Origin: Mycoplana azooxidifex
GTDB taxonomy: Bacteria > Pseudomonadota > Alphaproteobacteria > Rhizobiales > Rhizobiaceae
Assembly: GCF_014196765.1 (NCBI RefSeq)
Contig: NZ_JACIEE010000002.1
Location: forward strand, 492,521-556,520
Length of the DNA: 64,000 nt
Direction of reading: 5' to 3'
Shown: positions 42,455 to 51,250 of the stretch, piece after piece
Position numbering within the stretch: position 1 is the first letter of the stretch
Layout: every line of letters begins with the position of its first letter
Program-made: the position numbers and the translations under genes
Notes under the pieces: model-generated
Databases searched by the model: none
What the model was told of the DNA's origin: nothing
The model's input: the letters and a program-made list of their open reading frames with translations, nothing else

Positions 42455-42658
42455 CTACCACCAGCCGAGCGAGACGCCAAATGGATGCAGACCGGATGCA
42501 ACGGCACCAGCCGTCGCAAGAGTTGCCAACAGGATCTGGTAGGTTTCCAGTTTTAGTCGCTTCTCTAGAATTACGGTCTTCTCTCGCCAGTACAATTGAC
42601 CGTGGTCGTCTATTTGAAAGCCGTCCAATTCATCGATGCTTATTGATCTCAGGGCCAT
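42455..42658 (-). CDS. small single-helix membrane protein
   Basis: 67 residues: an acidic N-terminus (MALRSISIDELDGFQIDDHG), a polar segment LYWREKTVILEKRLKLETYQ, then one hydrophobic helix ILLATLATAGAVASGLH and FGVSLGWW. ATG 42658 has GGAG nine bases upstream. Function is unknown; I do not recognise the family. Confidence 0.55.
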   Translation of the reverse strand: MALRSISIDELDGFQIDDHGQLYWREKTVILEKRLKLETYQILLATLATAGAVASGLHPFGVSLGWW

Positions 42659-42717
42659 TGCGTTCTCCACATTGCATTGGGCTGCCGAAGCACCGGTTAC
42701 TCAGGATACGCCTTCCG

Positions 42718-43392
42718 TCACCGCTGCAGGAAGCGGACCGACCAGCGGCGGGGGATGAGGATCGAGGCGGCGGTGACCAGGGCTGCGACGACGAAGGGCG
42801 CCCAGGCGGCCGCGTCCGCCGCATGGCGCTGCAGGCCGGCCCCCGCGATTGCGCCGGCCAGCATGCCGGTCCACGGCACGATCTGGACGAGCCATTTGCG
42901 GTCGCGCACGCCCAGGATGAAGCGTCCCAACCCGCGGCCGAAGCGGGAGAGCGCGCCGGTGACATAGGTCAGGCCGATCGGCAGGCCCTCGATCTGCTCG
43001 ACGGCGGCATTGATCGTGCCCATGGCGAAGATCAGGAGCAGGAAGCGCACCTCGCGCGGCTCCGGCACCAAGGCAGACGCGGCCAGCAGGGCGGTGACGC
43101 AGAGAAGCACGCCATAGGGCCGCGAGCGGGCGGCGACGATCACCCCGAAGGTGTTGCCGAGCACGAAGGCGACGAGCCCGGTCAGGAGCAGGATCGCCCG
43201 CCCCACGTCGCCCTCGGCTAGCGCCACCGCCGTGCGCGTGGTGTTGCCGCTCATGAAGGAGACAAATTCGCCGACCGCCATCAGCCCGATCGCATCGGTC
43301 ATGCCGGCGAGGAAGGAGATGGCCGCGACGAGCGCGAGCCCGACAGAACTTCGCTGGCGCCTGATCAGGCGCCGCCGCCTTGCGACCGACAT
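42718..43392 (-). CDS. DUF1275 (YoaK-like) membrane protein
   Basis: 224 residues with about six helices: FLAGMTDAIGLMAVGEFVSF near the start, then MSGNTTRTAVALAEGDVGRA and GLTYVTGALSRFGRGLGR. The MSGNT and TGALxxxxxxL patterns mark DUF1275, a transporter-like family of unknown substrate. The start is ATG 43392. Confidence 0.9.
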   Translation of the reverse strand: MSVARRRRLIRRQRSSVGLALVAAISFLAGMTDAIGLMAVGEFVSFMSGNTTRTAVALAEGDVGRAILLLTGLVAFVLGNTFGVIVAARSRPYGVLLCVTALLAASALVPEPREVRFLLLIFAMGTINAAVEQIEGLPIGLTYVTGALSRFGRGLGRFILGVRDRKWLVQIVPWTGMLAGAIAGAGLQRHAADAAAWAPFVVAALVTAASILIPRRWSVRFLQR

Positions 43393-43534
43393 GGGAGACG
43401 TGATTCCAGATTGCGACGCGCAGAGCTAATCAGAGGTTGCGCGGCATGGCAAGACGGACGCGGAGCCCGGCGGGTTGGGCCCGGTAGCGGTTGCCGGCTA
43501 CTGTCCGGAACGCCGAATTCCCTCACCGGCGCCG

Positions 43535-43665
43535 CATCACCCCACCCCGGAGCTTCGCTCCGACCCTCCCCCTCAAGGGGAGGGTAACGGCCCCGTCGGT
43601 CGCACCGTCCACCTACCTCCCCCTCGAGGGGGAGGTCGCCGCGCAGCGGCGGGTGGGGGTGACCC
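43535..43665. repeat. dispersed palindromes in the DUF1275-DUF4242 gap
   Basis: CCCTCCCCCTCAAGGGGAGG and the longer CTCCCCCTCGAGGGGGAG palindromes, flanked by CCCACCCCGGAGCTTCGCTC and GGCGGGTGGGGGTGACC. These occupy most of the 348-bp gap 43393-43740. Nothing else is seen. Confidence 0.8.
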
Positions 43666-43740
43666 CTCGGCGGTGCGGTTGGTGTTGTCGTCAGCGGCTT
43701 GTGCGATCTCGGCGGCGGTTCGATTGGCGCTGTGGCCCCG

Positions 43741-44030
43741 TCACTGCCCCTTGCCGGCGTTTGCCGTCTGCGGGCCGATGATGGCGGAGACTTCGGTGAC
43801 CTTGTCGGCGGGGAAGCCGCCACGGCGGGCGTGTTCGCGGATCACGTCGGCGCTCTCCGCCTCGTGCACGCGCAGTAGAACTTGTCGCCGGCGACGTAGC
43901 TGGTGATCCATTTATAGGGCTTGCCGAGCCCCGCCACCGCTTCGTTCGACTTCGCCGAGATGGCGCAGAGGTCGTCTTCGCCGAGCTTGTCGGCGCCTGG
44001 AATGTTGCGTTCGATAATGAATGTGGGCAT
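43741..44030 (-). pseudogene. stand-alone DUF4242 gene with frameshift
   Basis: ATG 44030 encodes MPTFIIERNIPGADKLGEDD through KPYKWITSYVAGDKFYC, a clear DUF4242 N-terminal half. After TACTGC the two bases GC shift the frame: the first frame ends soon after, while the shifted frame gives VHEAESADVIREHARRGGFP and ADKVTEVSAIIGPQTANAGK to a stop at 43741. Together these give a complete protein of about 95 residues with a +2 shift inside a GCGC run. A slippage error in vivo or in the assembly are both possible. Confidence 0.75.
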
Positions 44031-44199
44031 GCCGCGATCTCCTCTCGGGAGCCGCTGCCGCAGGACGGCAGCAGGGGCTCCGGTTCGACGGCACCATCAA
44101 GGCCGCCCGCCGGGCGGCCGTCAACGCCTTCCTCGAAGGCGCGATCGGGCGCATCCCCCGCACTTGGTCCAAGGCCCATGCGGAGGACGCGAAGTTGCC

Positions 44200-45768
44200 C
44201 TACCGCCGCAGGCTCCCCAGGATCCCCCGCACGATCGCGCGCCCGAGCGAGGTGGCGACGCTGCGGGCTGCGGATTTCATCGCCGCTTCCACTACGGATT
44301 CGCGCTGGTAGCCGGAGCGCGCCTTCGGCTTGCCGGTCGTCGAGGCCTGGGTCGGCTCGTCGCCGAAGCCCGGCAGAGTCCAGCGGCTGCCGCCGTTTTG
44401 CTCTTCGGATTCGGGCGCCTGCTGATCGGCCTGCTGCTGGGCCTCCTCCAGCTTCTTCGCCCGCGCCGCCAGCATCTCGTAGGCCGATTCCCGGTCGGAG
44501 TCCTCGTCATAGAGGCCGGCGACGGGGCTGACCTTCATCACCGCCGCCCGTTCGGCGTCGGTGAGCGGACCGACGCGCGAGGCCGGCGGGCGCACCAGCG
44601 TGCGCTCCACCATCGAGGGGATGCCCTTGCCCTCCAGCGTAGAGATCAGCGCCTCGCCGGTGCCGAGCTGGGTGATCACGGTGGCGCAGTCGAAATCGGG
44701 ATTGGGGCGGAAGGTGTCGGCCGCCGTCTTCACCGCCTTCTGTTCGCGCGGCGTATAGGCGCGCAACGCATGCTGCACCCGGTTGCCCAGCTGGGCGAGC
44801 ACGGTCTCGGGCACGTCGAGCGGGTTCTGGGTGACGAAATAGACGCCCACGCCCTTGGAGCGGATCAGGCGGACGACCTGCTCCACGCGCTCGATCAGCA
44901 CTTTAGGCGCGTCGTTGAACAGAAGGTGCGCCTCGTCGAAGAAGAACACGAGCTTCGGCTTTTCCGGGTCGCCCACCTCCGGCAGTTCTTCGAACAGCTC
45001 CGAGAGCAGCCACAGCAGGAAGGTGCCGTAAAGGCGCGGGTTCATCATCAGCTTGTCGGCGGCCAGCACCGAGATCGCGCCGCGCCCGTCATTGGTGGTG
45101 CGCATGATGTCGGAGATCTTCAGCGCCGGCTCGCCGAAGAAGTGCTCGGCGCCCTGCTGCTCCAGGATCAGCAGTTCGCGCTGGATCGAGCCGACCGAGG
45201 CCTTGGAGATGAAGCCGAACTTGTTGGAAAGCTCGGTGGCATTCTCGCCCATGTAGTTCAGCAGCGCCTGCAGGTCCTTCAGGTCGAGCAGCGGCAGGCC
45301 GCCCTGGTCGGCGATCTTGAAGGCGATGTTGAGCACGCCCTCCTGCGCATCCGACGCGTTCATCAGCCGCGACAGGAGCAGCGGCCCCATCTCCGTCATG
45401 GTGGTGCGAACGCGGTGGCCCTTCTCGCCGTAGAGATCCCAGAAGATCACCGGGAACTCCTGGAAGTCGTAGGGCTCGAGCCCGATCTCCTGGGCGCGCT
45501 TGAGCAGGAAGTCCTTGGCCTCGCCGACCGCGCCGATGCCCGAGAGGTCGCCCTTCACGTCGGCGCAGAACACCGGCACGCCGGCATTGGAAAAGCCTTC
45601 CGCGAGGATCTGCAGGGTGATCGTCTTGCCGGCGCCGGTGGCGCCGGTGACGAGCCCGTGGCGGTTGCCGAATTTCAGGTCGAGATATTCGGGCTTGTTG
45701 ATCGAATCGTCCGGCTTGCGGCTGGTGCCGATATAGAGCTTGCCGTCCTGAAGTATCGTCTCGCTCAC
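44200..45768 (-). CDS. HerA-like ATPase (DUF853 family)
   Basis: 522 residues. Walker A is VTGATGAGKTITLQ, Walker B is KLVFFFDEAHLLFNDAP, with YFVTQNPLDVPETVL further on. C-terminal low-complexity Glu/Gln-rich and basic segments follow (QQQADQQAPESEEQN; RSVATSLGRAIVRGIL). The fold is the FtsK-HerA type of DNA-translocating ATPase; DUF853 members are widespread in proteobacteria with unclear role. GTG 45768 has AGGGAG upstream; an in-frame ATG at 45831 would add 21 residues. No NurA nuclease is adjacent. Confidence 0.9.
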   Translation of the reverse strand: MSETILQDGKLYIGTSRKPDDSINKPEYLDLKFGNRHGLVTGATGAGKTITLQILAEGFSNAGVPVFCADVKGDLSGIGAVGEAKDFLLKRAQEIGLEPYDFQEFPVIFWDLYGEKGHRVRTTMTEMGPLLLSRLMNASDAQEGVLNIAFKIADQGGLPLLDLKDLQALLNYMGENATELSNKFGFISKASVGSIQRELLILEQQGAEHFFGEPALKISDIMRTTNDGRGAISVLAADKLMMNPRLYGTFLLWLLSELFEELPEVGDPEKPKLVFFFDEAHLLFNDAPKVLIERVEQVVRLIRSKGVGVYFVTQNPLDVPETVLAQLGNRVQHALRAYTPREQKAVKTAADTFRPNPDFDCATVITQLGTGEALISTLEGKGIPSMVERTLVRPPASRVGPLTDAERAAVMKVSPVAGLYDEDSDRESAYEMLAARAKKLEEAQQQADQQAPESEEQNGGSRWTLPGFGDEPTQASTTGKPKARSGYQRESVVEAAMKSAARSVATSLGRAIVRGILGSLRR

Positions 45769-45950
45769 CGTGTCACTCCCTTGTCGTGCCGGACGGGGCG
45801 AAGCGTGCCGCAACGTCCCCGATTTCGTCATTGAATCGTATCCCCGACTTTATAAGGTGGATGGGGAACTTCAACACCCCTAATAAACCGCAGGACAGTT
45901 GCGGATTGCCGCCCGAGGGTGCTTGAGTTCGCTGCATGATTCCAATAACG

Positions 45951-45966
45951 TTGACGTTAACGTCAA
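45951..45966. promoter_or_regulatory. perfect 16-bp palindrome before the 45988 gene
   Basis: TTGACGTTAACGTCAA is perfectly self-complementary and lies 22 bp before ATG 45988, near the end of a short AT-rich promoter region. The ACGTTAACGT core recalls operators of MerR-family regulators (LiuR-like). No such regulator is in the window. Confidence 0.6.
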
Positions 45967-45987
45967 AACAGGCATCGGAGGATTTCC

Positions 45988-46377
45988 ATGAACGATCTCG
46001 TCAACCGCGTGGCGGAAAACGTCGGCATCGACCCGGCAACGGCCGAAAAGGCGATCGGCATGATGCTCGGCTTCCTGCAGCGCGAGGCGGCGGAAGGCCC
46101 GGTGGCGCAGATGATCGAGTCCATCCCCGGCGCCTCCGACCTGATTGCGAAGTACAATGGCGAGGGCACCGGCGGCGGCGGCCTGCTCGGCGGGCTGATG
46201 AGTTCCTTGGGCGGCGGCGTCATGGCGCTCGGCCAGCAGCTGATGAGCCAGGGCCTCGGCATGGGCGAGATCACCGGGCTTGCCAAGGAGACGATCGCGG
46301 TGGCCCGCGAACACGCCGGCGACGAAGTGGTCGACGAGGTGGTCGGCTCCGTCCCCGGCCTCGGCCAGTTCATCTGA
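45988..46377 (+). CDS. small helical protein with Gly-rich centre
   Basis: 129 residues. Two helical segments (MNDLVNRVAENVGIDPATAE; TGLAKETIAVAREHAGDEVV) flank a glycine-rich loop GTGGGGLLGGLMSSLGGGVM. The N-terminal segment resembles DUF2267/DUF937-type helical proteins, but I cannot assign a family. No signal peptide is present. ATG 45988 has CGGAGGA upstream. It is probably controlled by the palindrome at 45951 and ended by the hairpin at 46389. Confidence 0.75.
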   Translation: MNDLVNRVAENVGIDPATAEKAIGMMLGFLQREAAEGPVAQMIESIPGASDLIAKYNGEGTGGGGLLGGLMSSLGGGVMALGQQLMSQGLGMGEITGLAKETIAVAREHAGDEVVDEVVGSVPGLGQFI

Positions 46378-46388
46378 GCATGGAACCC

Positions 46389-46419
46389 GCGCAAGAGCGC
46401 GTCACGCGCGCTCTTGCGC
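46389..46419 (+). terminator. strong hairpin after the 45988 gene
   Basis: GCGCAAGAGCGCG (46389-46401) pairs perfectly with CGCGCTCTTGCGC (46407-46419), five-base loop, 11 bp after the stop codon. There is no U-run, so it is a weak terminator or RNA stabiliser. Confidence 0.5.
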
Positions 46420-46532
46420 ATCGGTCGGCGCGGATCGGTCGGAAGGCATGCCCGCGCATGGTTCGATCGCAACCGAAGCATTTTCGCGATGCGCCGGTCT
46501 AGGGTCCGGTCTTTCCGAAACGGGAGACTGAC

Positions 46533-47480
46533 GTGACCGAACGACCCATCAGACCGGCGCGGGAATTCGCGCTTCTCGGCCTTCTGGCGCTGCTCTGGGG
46601 CAGCACCTATTTCTTCCTGAAGATCGCCGTCGCCGAGATTCCGCCGGTGACGGTGGTCGCCGCCCGGGTTTCTATCGCCGCACTGTTCCTGCTTGCCGTG
46701 CTGCGCCTGCGCGGCGAACGCCTGCCGACGGATGCCGGCACGTGGCGCCGGCTGTTTTTGCTTTCGATGCTGAACAGCACGATCGCCTGGACGCTGCTCG
46801 CCTGGGGCCAGCAGCATATCGACAGCAGCCTGGCCAGCGTCCTGAATTCCACCTCGCCGATCTTCGTCTTCATCTTCACCCTCTTCATCAGCCGTCACGA
46901 ACCGACGAACGCGATCCGCTTCCTCGGCGCCTGCCTCGGCCTTGTCGGCGTGGTGCTCATCGTGGGAACGGAGGCGTTCGCCGGATTGGGCCGGCAGGTC
47001 GCAGGCCAGGTCGCGGCGATCATGGGCGCCATGCTCTATGCCGGCGCTGCAATCTACGGCCGCTGCTTCCGCCAGCTCTCGGCGCCGGTGACGGCGGCGG
47101 GCACGATGCTCTGCGCCTCGGCCTGCCTTGTTCCGCTCAGCCTCGTGCTGGATGCACCGTGGCGGCTCGCCCCTTCGCTGCCCGCGCTTCTGGCCGTCGC
47201 CATGCTGGCGGTGTTCTGCACGGGCGTCGCGGTGATGATCTATTTCCGCCTCGTCCAGACGATCGGCTCGCTCGGGGCTGCGAGCCAGGCCTATCTGCGC
47301 GCCGTCGTCGGCGTCCTCCTCGGAACGGTGCTTCTCGGCGAGCACCTGCCGCTCGTCGTGCTCGCGGGAGCGGTGACGGCGATCGCCGGCGTGGTGCTGA
47401 TCAACCTGCCGGCCCGGCGGATGCGCGAGGAGGTGGCCCTCAGCCCCGCCGCCGTCCCGAAAGGGCAAAGAACCCGGTGA
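46533..47480 (+). CDS. EamA/DMT-superfamily transporter
   Basis: 315 residues with ten hydrophobic helices and two EamA repeats (LLALLWGSTYFFLKIAVAEI; LSAPVTAAGTMLCASACLVP then YFRLVQTIGSLGAASQAYLR). It is full-sized, unlike the half-size EamA at 3320. The substrate is unknown. GTG 46533 has CGGGAG upstream. Its 3' end overlaps the convergent MFS gene by 41 bp. Confidence 0.92.
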   Translation: MTERPIRPAREFALLGLLALLWGSTYFFLKIAVAEIPPVTVVAARVSIAALFLLAVLRLRGERLPTDAGTWRRLFLLSMLNSTIAWTLLAWGQQHIDSSLASVLNSTSPIFVFIFTLFISRHEPTNAIRFLGACLGLVGVVLIVGTEAFAGLGRQVAGQVAAIMGAMLYAGAAIYGRCFRQLSAPVTAAGTMLCASACLVPLSLVLDAPWRLAPSLPALLAVAMLAVFCTGVAVMIYFRLVQTIGSLGAASQAYLRAVVGVLLGTVLLGEHLPLVVLAGAVTAIAGVVLINLPARRMREEVALSPAAVPKGQRTR

Positions 47481-48606
47481 AGACCGCAAGGGCCGCACCC
47501 ACCATCAGCGGGCCGGCATCGAGCCCGACCACGCCCATCACCAGCCCCGTGAGACTGGAGCCGGCGCCGCTGCCGACCGCGTAGGTCAGCGCATAGGCCG
47601 CACTCCCCGCCACCAGCATGCTGCCGCGGAAGCGTTCGCCGAGCATGGTCAGTGCGCAGGTATAGAGCGAGAAGCTGGCCGCACCGATCAGGCCGAAGGC
47701 GACGAGGATCGGCACCGGTTGGTCGAGGAAGGGGAGTGCGATGTAGCCGCCGGCCGCGACCGCCGCCGTCCCGACCGCAACCGCGTGCCTGGACAGCCGG
47801 TCGAGCGCATAGCCGATGAACGGCTGGGCCAGCGCGGTCGGCAGCGCCAGCACGGTGACGCTCAGTGCCGCGAAGGCTTCGGAGTGGCCGCTCTTGACGA
47901 AATAGACCGGCATCGCCGAAATCGCCGCGATGTCGGCAAAGCCGAAGGCGAACACCATCGCCACCAGCATCGGCGCATGGCGAAAGAAGATGAAGACGTC
48001 CTTCGTCGACGACGGCTCCGGCACGGTGCGGGTCTGGACCATCAGCAGCCCGGTGGCAAACGCGACGAGCGCCAGATAGACGGCCGTCAGCGCAAAGCCG
48101 AAGCCGCCGGCGGTGCCGAACAGCGGGATCGCGAGCGGGCCGGCGGCAAAGCCGGCGCAGACCGCGGCACCATAGATGCCCGATACGCGCCCGCGCAGCC
48201 GGTCGGGGCAGGCGACGTTCAGCCAGGCCTCGCTCAGCATGAAGATCACGCTGGCGCAGAAGCCGAGCACGAAGCGGGCAAGAAACCACACGGGCATCGA
48301 CGAGAAGGCGGCGAAGGTGGCCAGGCAGACAGAGCAGCCGATCAGACCGGCGACGATCAGGTGCTGGGCGCGGAAGCGCTGCGTCAGCCGGCCGATCATC
48401 AGCGTCGCGGCGGCGAGCCCGAGCGCGAAGCCGAAGGCGTTGACGCCGATCAGCGTCGGCGACACCCCGCGCGCCTCCAGCACCAGCGAGATCAGCGGAT
48501 AGGTGACGCCCTGCGCCACCGAAAAGGCGGTGACGCCGAGGACGACGGCCGCAATCGCCGGCCAATCCGGCATCGCCTGTGCCGCGAGGTTTGGGTTGGT
48601 CTGCAT
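47440..48606 (-). CDS. MFS transporter
   Basis: 388 residues, about 12 helices. The first helix is MPDWPAIAAVVLGVTAFSVA, then RFRAQHLIVAGLIG and EAWLNVACPDRLRGRVSGIY (a sugar-transporter-like central motif). The type resembles YcaD/drug MFS; the substrate is unknown. ATG 48606 is used; the ribosome site is weak. It is convergent with the EamA gene. Confidence 0.85.
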   Translation of the reverse strand: MQTNPNLAAQAMPDWPAIAAVVLGVTAFSVAQGVTYPLISLVLEARGVSPTLIGVNAFGFALGLAAATLMIGRLTQRFRAQHLIVAGLIGCSVCLATFAAFSSMPVWFLARFVLGFCASVIFMLSEAWLNVACPDRLRGRVSGIYGAAVCAGFAAGPLAIPLFGTAGGFGFALTAVYLALVAFATGLLMVQTRTVPEPSSTKDVFIFFRHAPMLVAMVFAFGFADIAAISAMPVYFVKSGHSEAFAALSVTVLALPTALAQPFIGYALDRLSRHAVAVGTAAVAAGGYIALPFLDQPVPILVAFGLIGAASFSLYTCALTMLGERFRGSMLVAGSAAYALTYAVGSGAGSSLTGLVMGVVGLDAGPLMVGAALAVFTGFFALSGRRRG

Positions 48607-48689
48607 GGAAGTTGTTCCCCGGGCGGCACCGAGACGGCCCGCAACCGTCATAGCCGAGCCCGCGACGGAAGGAAATGGGCCGCAGGCGG

Positions 48690-48750
48690 GGCAGAAGCCC
48701 TCCCGTCTTCTCCCATCGGGGAGAAGGTGGCGCAAAGCGCCGGATGAGGG
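48690..48750. repeat. dispersed repeat, family A
   Basis: CTTCTCCCATCGGGGAGAAG with a GCGCAAAGCGC palindrome and GGATGAGGGG tail. It lies 5' of the alpha/beta hydrolase. Confidence 0.75.
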
Positions 48751-48972
48751 GCGGGCCGGGGCGCGTGGGTCGAAGGACTAACGTCCTCCTCGAACAGTCC
48801 GTCACCAAGGTTACACATGACAAACCTGGAGTTGACGCCCATAAACCAGTCGCGGTGCGATGTTCTCCTGATCGGCGCCGGCGCCGCGGCGATGACCCTC
48901 CCGCGGACGCTGCCAGCCGCCGCGCAGACATCGAGCCTGGAAAACCCAACGCTAACTGAAGGAAATCAGACC

Positions 48973-49803
48973 ATGAGTACGATCACCACCAGGGACGGCG
49001 TCGAAATTTTCTACAAGGACTGGGGTCCGAAGGACGGCCAGCCGATCGTGTTTCACCACGGCTGGCCGCTGAGCTCGGACGACTGGGACAACCAGATGCT
49101 CTATTTCGTCGGCAAGGGCTTCCGCGTTGTCGCCCACGACCGTCGCGGCCACGGCCGCTCGAGCCAGGTCAGCGACGGCCACGACATGGACCACTATGCC
49201 GCCGACGCGGCCGCAGTCGTCGAGCATCTCGACCTGCGCAACGCCGTCCATATCGGCCATTCCACCGGTGGCGGCGAGGCGACCCACTATGTGGCCCGCC
49301 ACGGCAAGGGCCGGGTGGCCAAGCTTGTCCTGATCGGCGCCGTGCCGCCGGTCATGGTCAAGTCGGCCTCCAACCCCGGCGGCCTGCCGATCGAGGTCTT
49401 CGACGGCCTGCGCCAGCAACTCGCCGCCAACCGGTCGCAGTTCTATTTCGATCTCGCCGGCGGCCCCTTCTACAGCTACAACCGCGAGGGCGCGAAACCG
49501 TCCCAGGGCGTGATCGAGAACTGGTGGCGGCAGGGCATGATGGGGGGTGCGAAGGCCCACTATGACGGCATCAAGGCCTTTTCGGAGACCGATTTCACCG
49601 AGGACCTGAAGATCATCGACGTGCCCACGCTCGTCATGCACGGCGACGACGACCAGATCGTCCCGATCGCCGACTCGGCCCTGCTGTCGTCGAAACTGCT
49701 GAAGAACGGCACGCTCAAGGTCTACGAGAAATTCCCGCACGGCATGTGCACGACGCATGCCGACGTGATCAATCCCGACCTGCTCGCCTTCATCAAGGGC
49801 TGA
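48973..49803 (+). CDS. alpha/beta hydrolase (non-heme chloroperoxidase-like)
   Basis: 276 residues from ATG 48973 (AAGGAA nine bases upstream). Active-site Ser lies in [14 protein letters not shown] (G-x-S-x-G), acid Asp in [13 protein letters not shown], and His near the end in [32 protein letters not shown] is the family's opening. The frame is open 52 codons upstream to ATG 48817, adding [20 protein letters not shown] and an Ala-rich end, which looks like a Tat signal with one of its two Arg changed to Cys. So the functional start may be either. Substrate unknown; haloperoxidase naming is by family only. Confidence 0.9.
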   Translation: MSTITTRDGVEIFYKDWGPKDGQPIVFHHGWPLSSDDWDNQMLYFVGKGFRVVAHDRRGHGRSSQVSDGHDMDHYAADAAAVVEHLDLRNAVHIGHSTGGGEATHYVARHGKGRVAKLVLIGAVPPVMVKSASNPGGLPIEVFDGLRQQLAANRSQFYFDLAGGPFYSYNREGAKPSQGVIENWWRQGMMGGAKAHYDGIKAFSETDFTEDLKIIDVPTLVMHGDDDQIVPIADSALLSSKLLKNGTLKVYEKFPHGMCTTHADVINPDLLAFIKG

Positions 49804-49817
49804 GCCCCCGGTCTCGG

Positions 49818-49853
49818 CATGCAGGCGCGTCCGTGGCCGGACGCGCCTGCATG
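49818..49853. terminator. 16-bp perfect hairpin, bidirectional terminator
   Basis: CATGCAGGCGCGTCCG (49818-49833) pairs with CGGACGCGCCTGCATG (49838-49853), four-base loop, between the convergent hydrolase and MFS genes. TTAT follows on the plus strand. Confidence 0.75.
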
Positions 49854-49888
49854 TTATGTGGGCGGGAGACTGTCGCTTTTGCGACGGC

Positions 49889-51091
49889 TCAGGCCTCTGC
49901 CGGTACGCCGGACAGCTCCGTTTCCCGTGCCACGGCCTTCCGGTCCAGCGCGCCGCTCAGGAGCGTGAAGCCGAGGGCCGCGGCCACCAGGATGGCGCCG
50001 ACCCAGGGCGTGGCGCCGAGCCCGAGTGGGGAGGCGACCACCAGCCCGCCGATCCAGGCGCCGGCGGCGATGCCGAGGTTGAAGGCGGCGATGTTCAGCG
50101 CCGAGGCGACGTCGACGGCGGCCGGGCGGTGGCGCTTGGCGAGTTGGACCACGTAGATCTGCAGGCCCGGCACGTTAGCGAACGACAGGAAGCCCAGCGC
50201 CGTGAGTGTCACAAGCGCCAGCACCGGCGAGGGCGCAGTGAAGGTGAAGAGCACGAGGACCGCGGCCTGGGCTGCGAACAGGACGGTCAGTGCCCTGACC
50301 GGGTCGCGATCGGCGATCCGCCCGCCGGCGATGTTGCCCGCGGCGATCGCAAGCCCGTAGAGCACCAGCACGAGGCTGACGGAGGAGGCGGAGAAGCCGG
50401 TGATCTCCTGCAGCACCGGGGCGAGGTAGGTGAAGGTGACGAAGGTGCCGCCATAGCCGAGCGCCGTCATGGCGAAGACGAGCAGCAGCCGGCCGGAGCC
50501 GAGCACGCGCACCTGCTCGGAGAGCTTCGCCGCCTGCGGGCGCTGCAGCGTGTTCGGCAAGAGTGCCGCGATGCCGGCAAAGGCGATGACGCCAAGCGCT
50601 GCGACCGCCCAGAAGGTGGCGCGCCAGCCGAAGGTCTGGCCGATCACCGTGCCGAGCGGCACGCCGGTGACGATGGCGACCGTCAGTCCCATGAACATCA
50701 TCGCGATCGCCGACGCCCGCCGGTCCTCGGGAACGAGTTCGGCCGCGATCGTCGCGCCGACCGAGAAAAACACGCCATGGGCAAAGGCCGACAGCACGCG
50801 GGCGATGAGCAGGATCTCGTAGGAGGGCGACAGGGCCGCCAGCGTATTGCCGGCGATGAACAGCGCCATCAGGCCGAGCAGCAGCGGCTTGCGGGCCGCC
50901 CGGCCGGTCAGGGCCGTCAGCACCGGAGCGCCGAAGGTGACCCCCAGCGCATAGATGGAAACGATGAGGCCGGCGAGCGGCAGGGTGATGCCGAGGTCGG
51001 AGGCGACGGTCGGCAAGAGCCCGACGATGACGAATTCGGTGGTGCCGATCGCATAGGCGGCGATCGTCAGGGCAAAGAGCGCAAGGGGCAT
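49889..51091 (-). CDS. MFS transporter, DHA1/AraJ-like
   Basis: 400 residues, about 12 helices, starting MPLALFALTIAAYAIGTTEF with the DHA1 motif IGTTEFVIVGLLPTVASDL typical of AraJ/PbuE-type efflux proteins. The substrate is unknown. ATG 51091 has AAGGAG eight bases upstream. It is divergent from a LysR gene, probably its regulator. Confidence 0.9.
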   Translation of the reverse strand: MPLALFALTIAAYAIGTTEFVIVGLLPTVASDLGITLPLAGLIVSIYALGVTFGAPVLTALTGRAARKPLLLGLMALFIAGNTLAALSPSYEILLIARVLSAFAHGVFFSVGATIAAELVPEDRRASAIAMMFMGLTVAIVTGVPLGTVIGQTFGWRATFWAVAALGVIAFAGIAALLPNTLQRPQAAKLSEQVRVLGSGRLLLVFAMTALGYGGTFVTFTYLAPVLQEITGFSASSVSLVLVLYGLAIAAGNIAGGRIADRDPVRALTVLFAAQAAVLVLFTFTAPSPVLALVTLTALGFLSFANVPGLQIYVVQLAKRHRPAAVDVASALNIAAFNLGIAAGAWIGGLVVASPLGLGATPWVGAILVAAALGFTLLSGALDRKAVARETELSGVPAEA

Positions 51092-51250
51092 GGTTTTCTC
51101 CTTCCGCAGCCGGCACAGGGGCAGGGCCCGGGCCGGGCGGTAAATCGGGTGAACGGTTTGGTTGCCGCCAATATGGCCCGCGGGCTCTTGTTCGATAATC
51201 CGTGTGATGGGATAAATATCTTTGAAGTCAATTCATAGGTGACGATCGCA

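Noticed and set aside
44200..45768. HerA-NurA DNA-end processing pair or Sir2-HerA defence system
   Set aside because: No NurA, Sir2 or DUF4297 gene is adjacent; DUF853 proteins are common single genes in proteobacteria.
46533..48606. EamA and MFS genes as one efflux operon
   Set aside because: They are convergent, on opposite strands.
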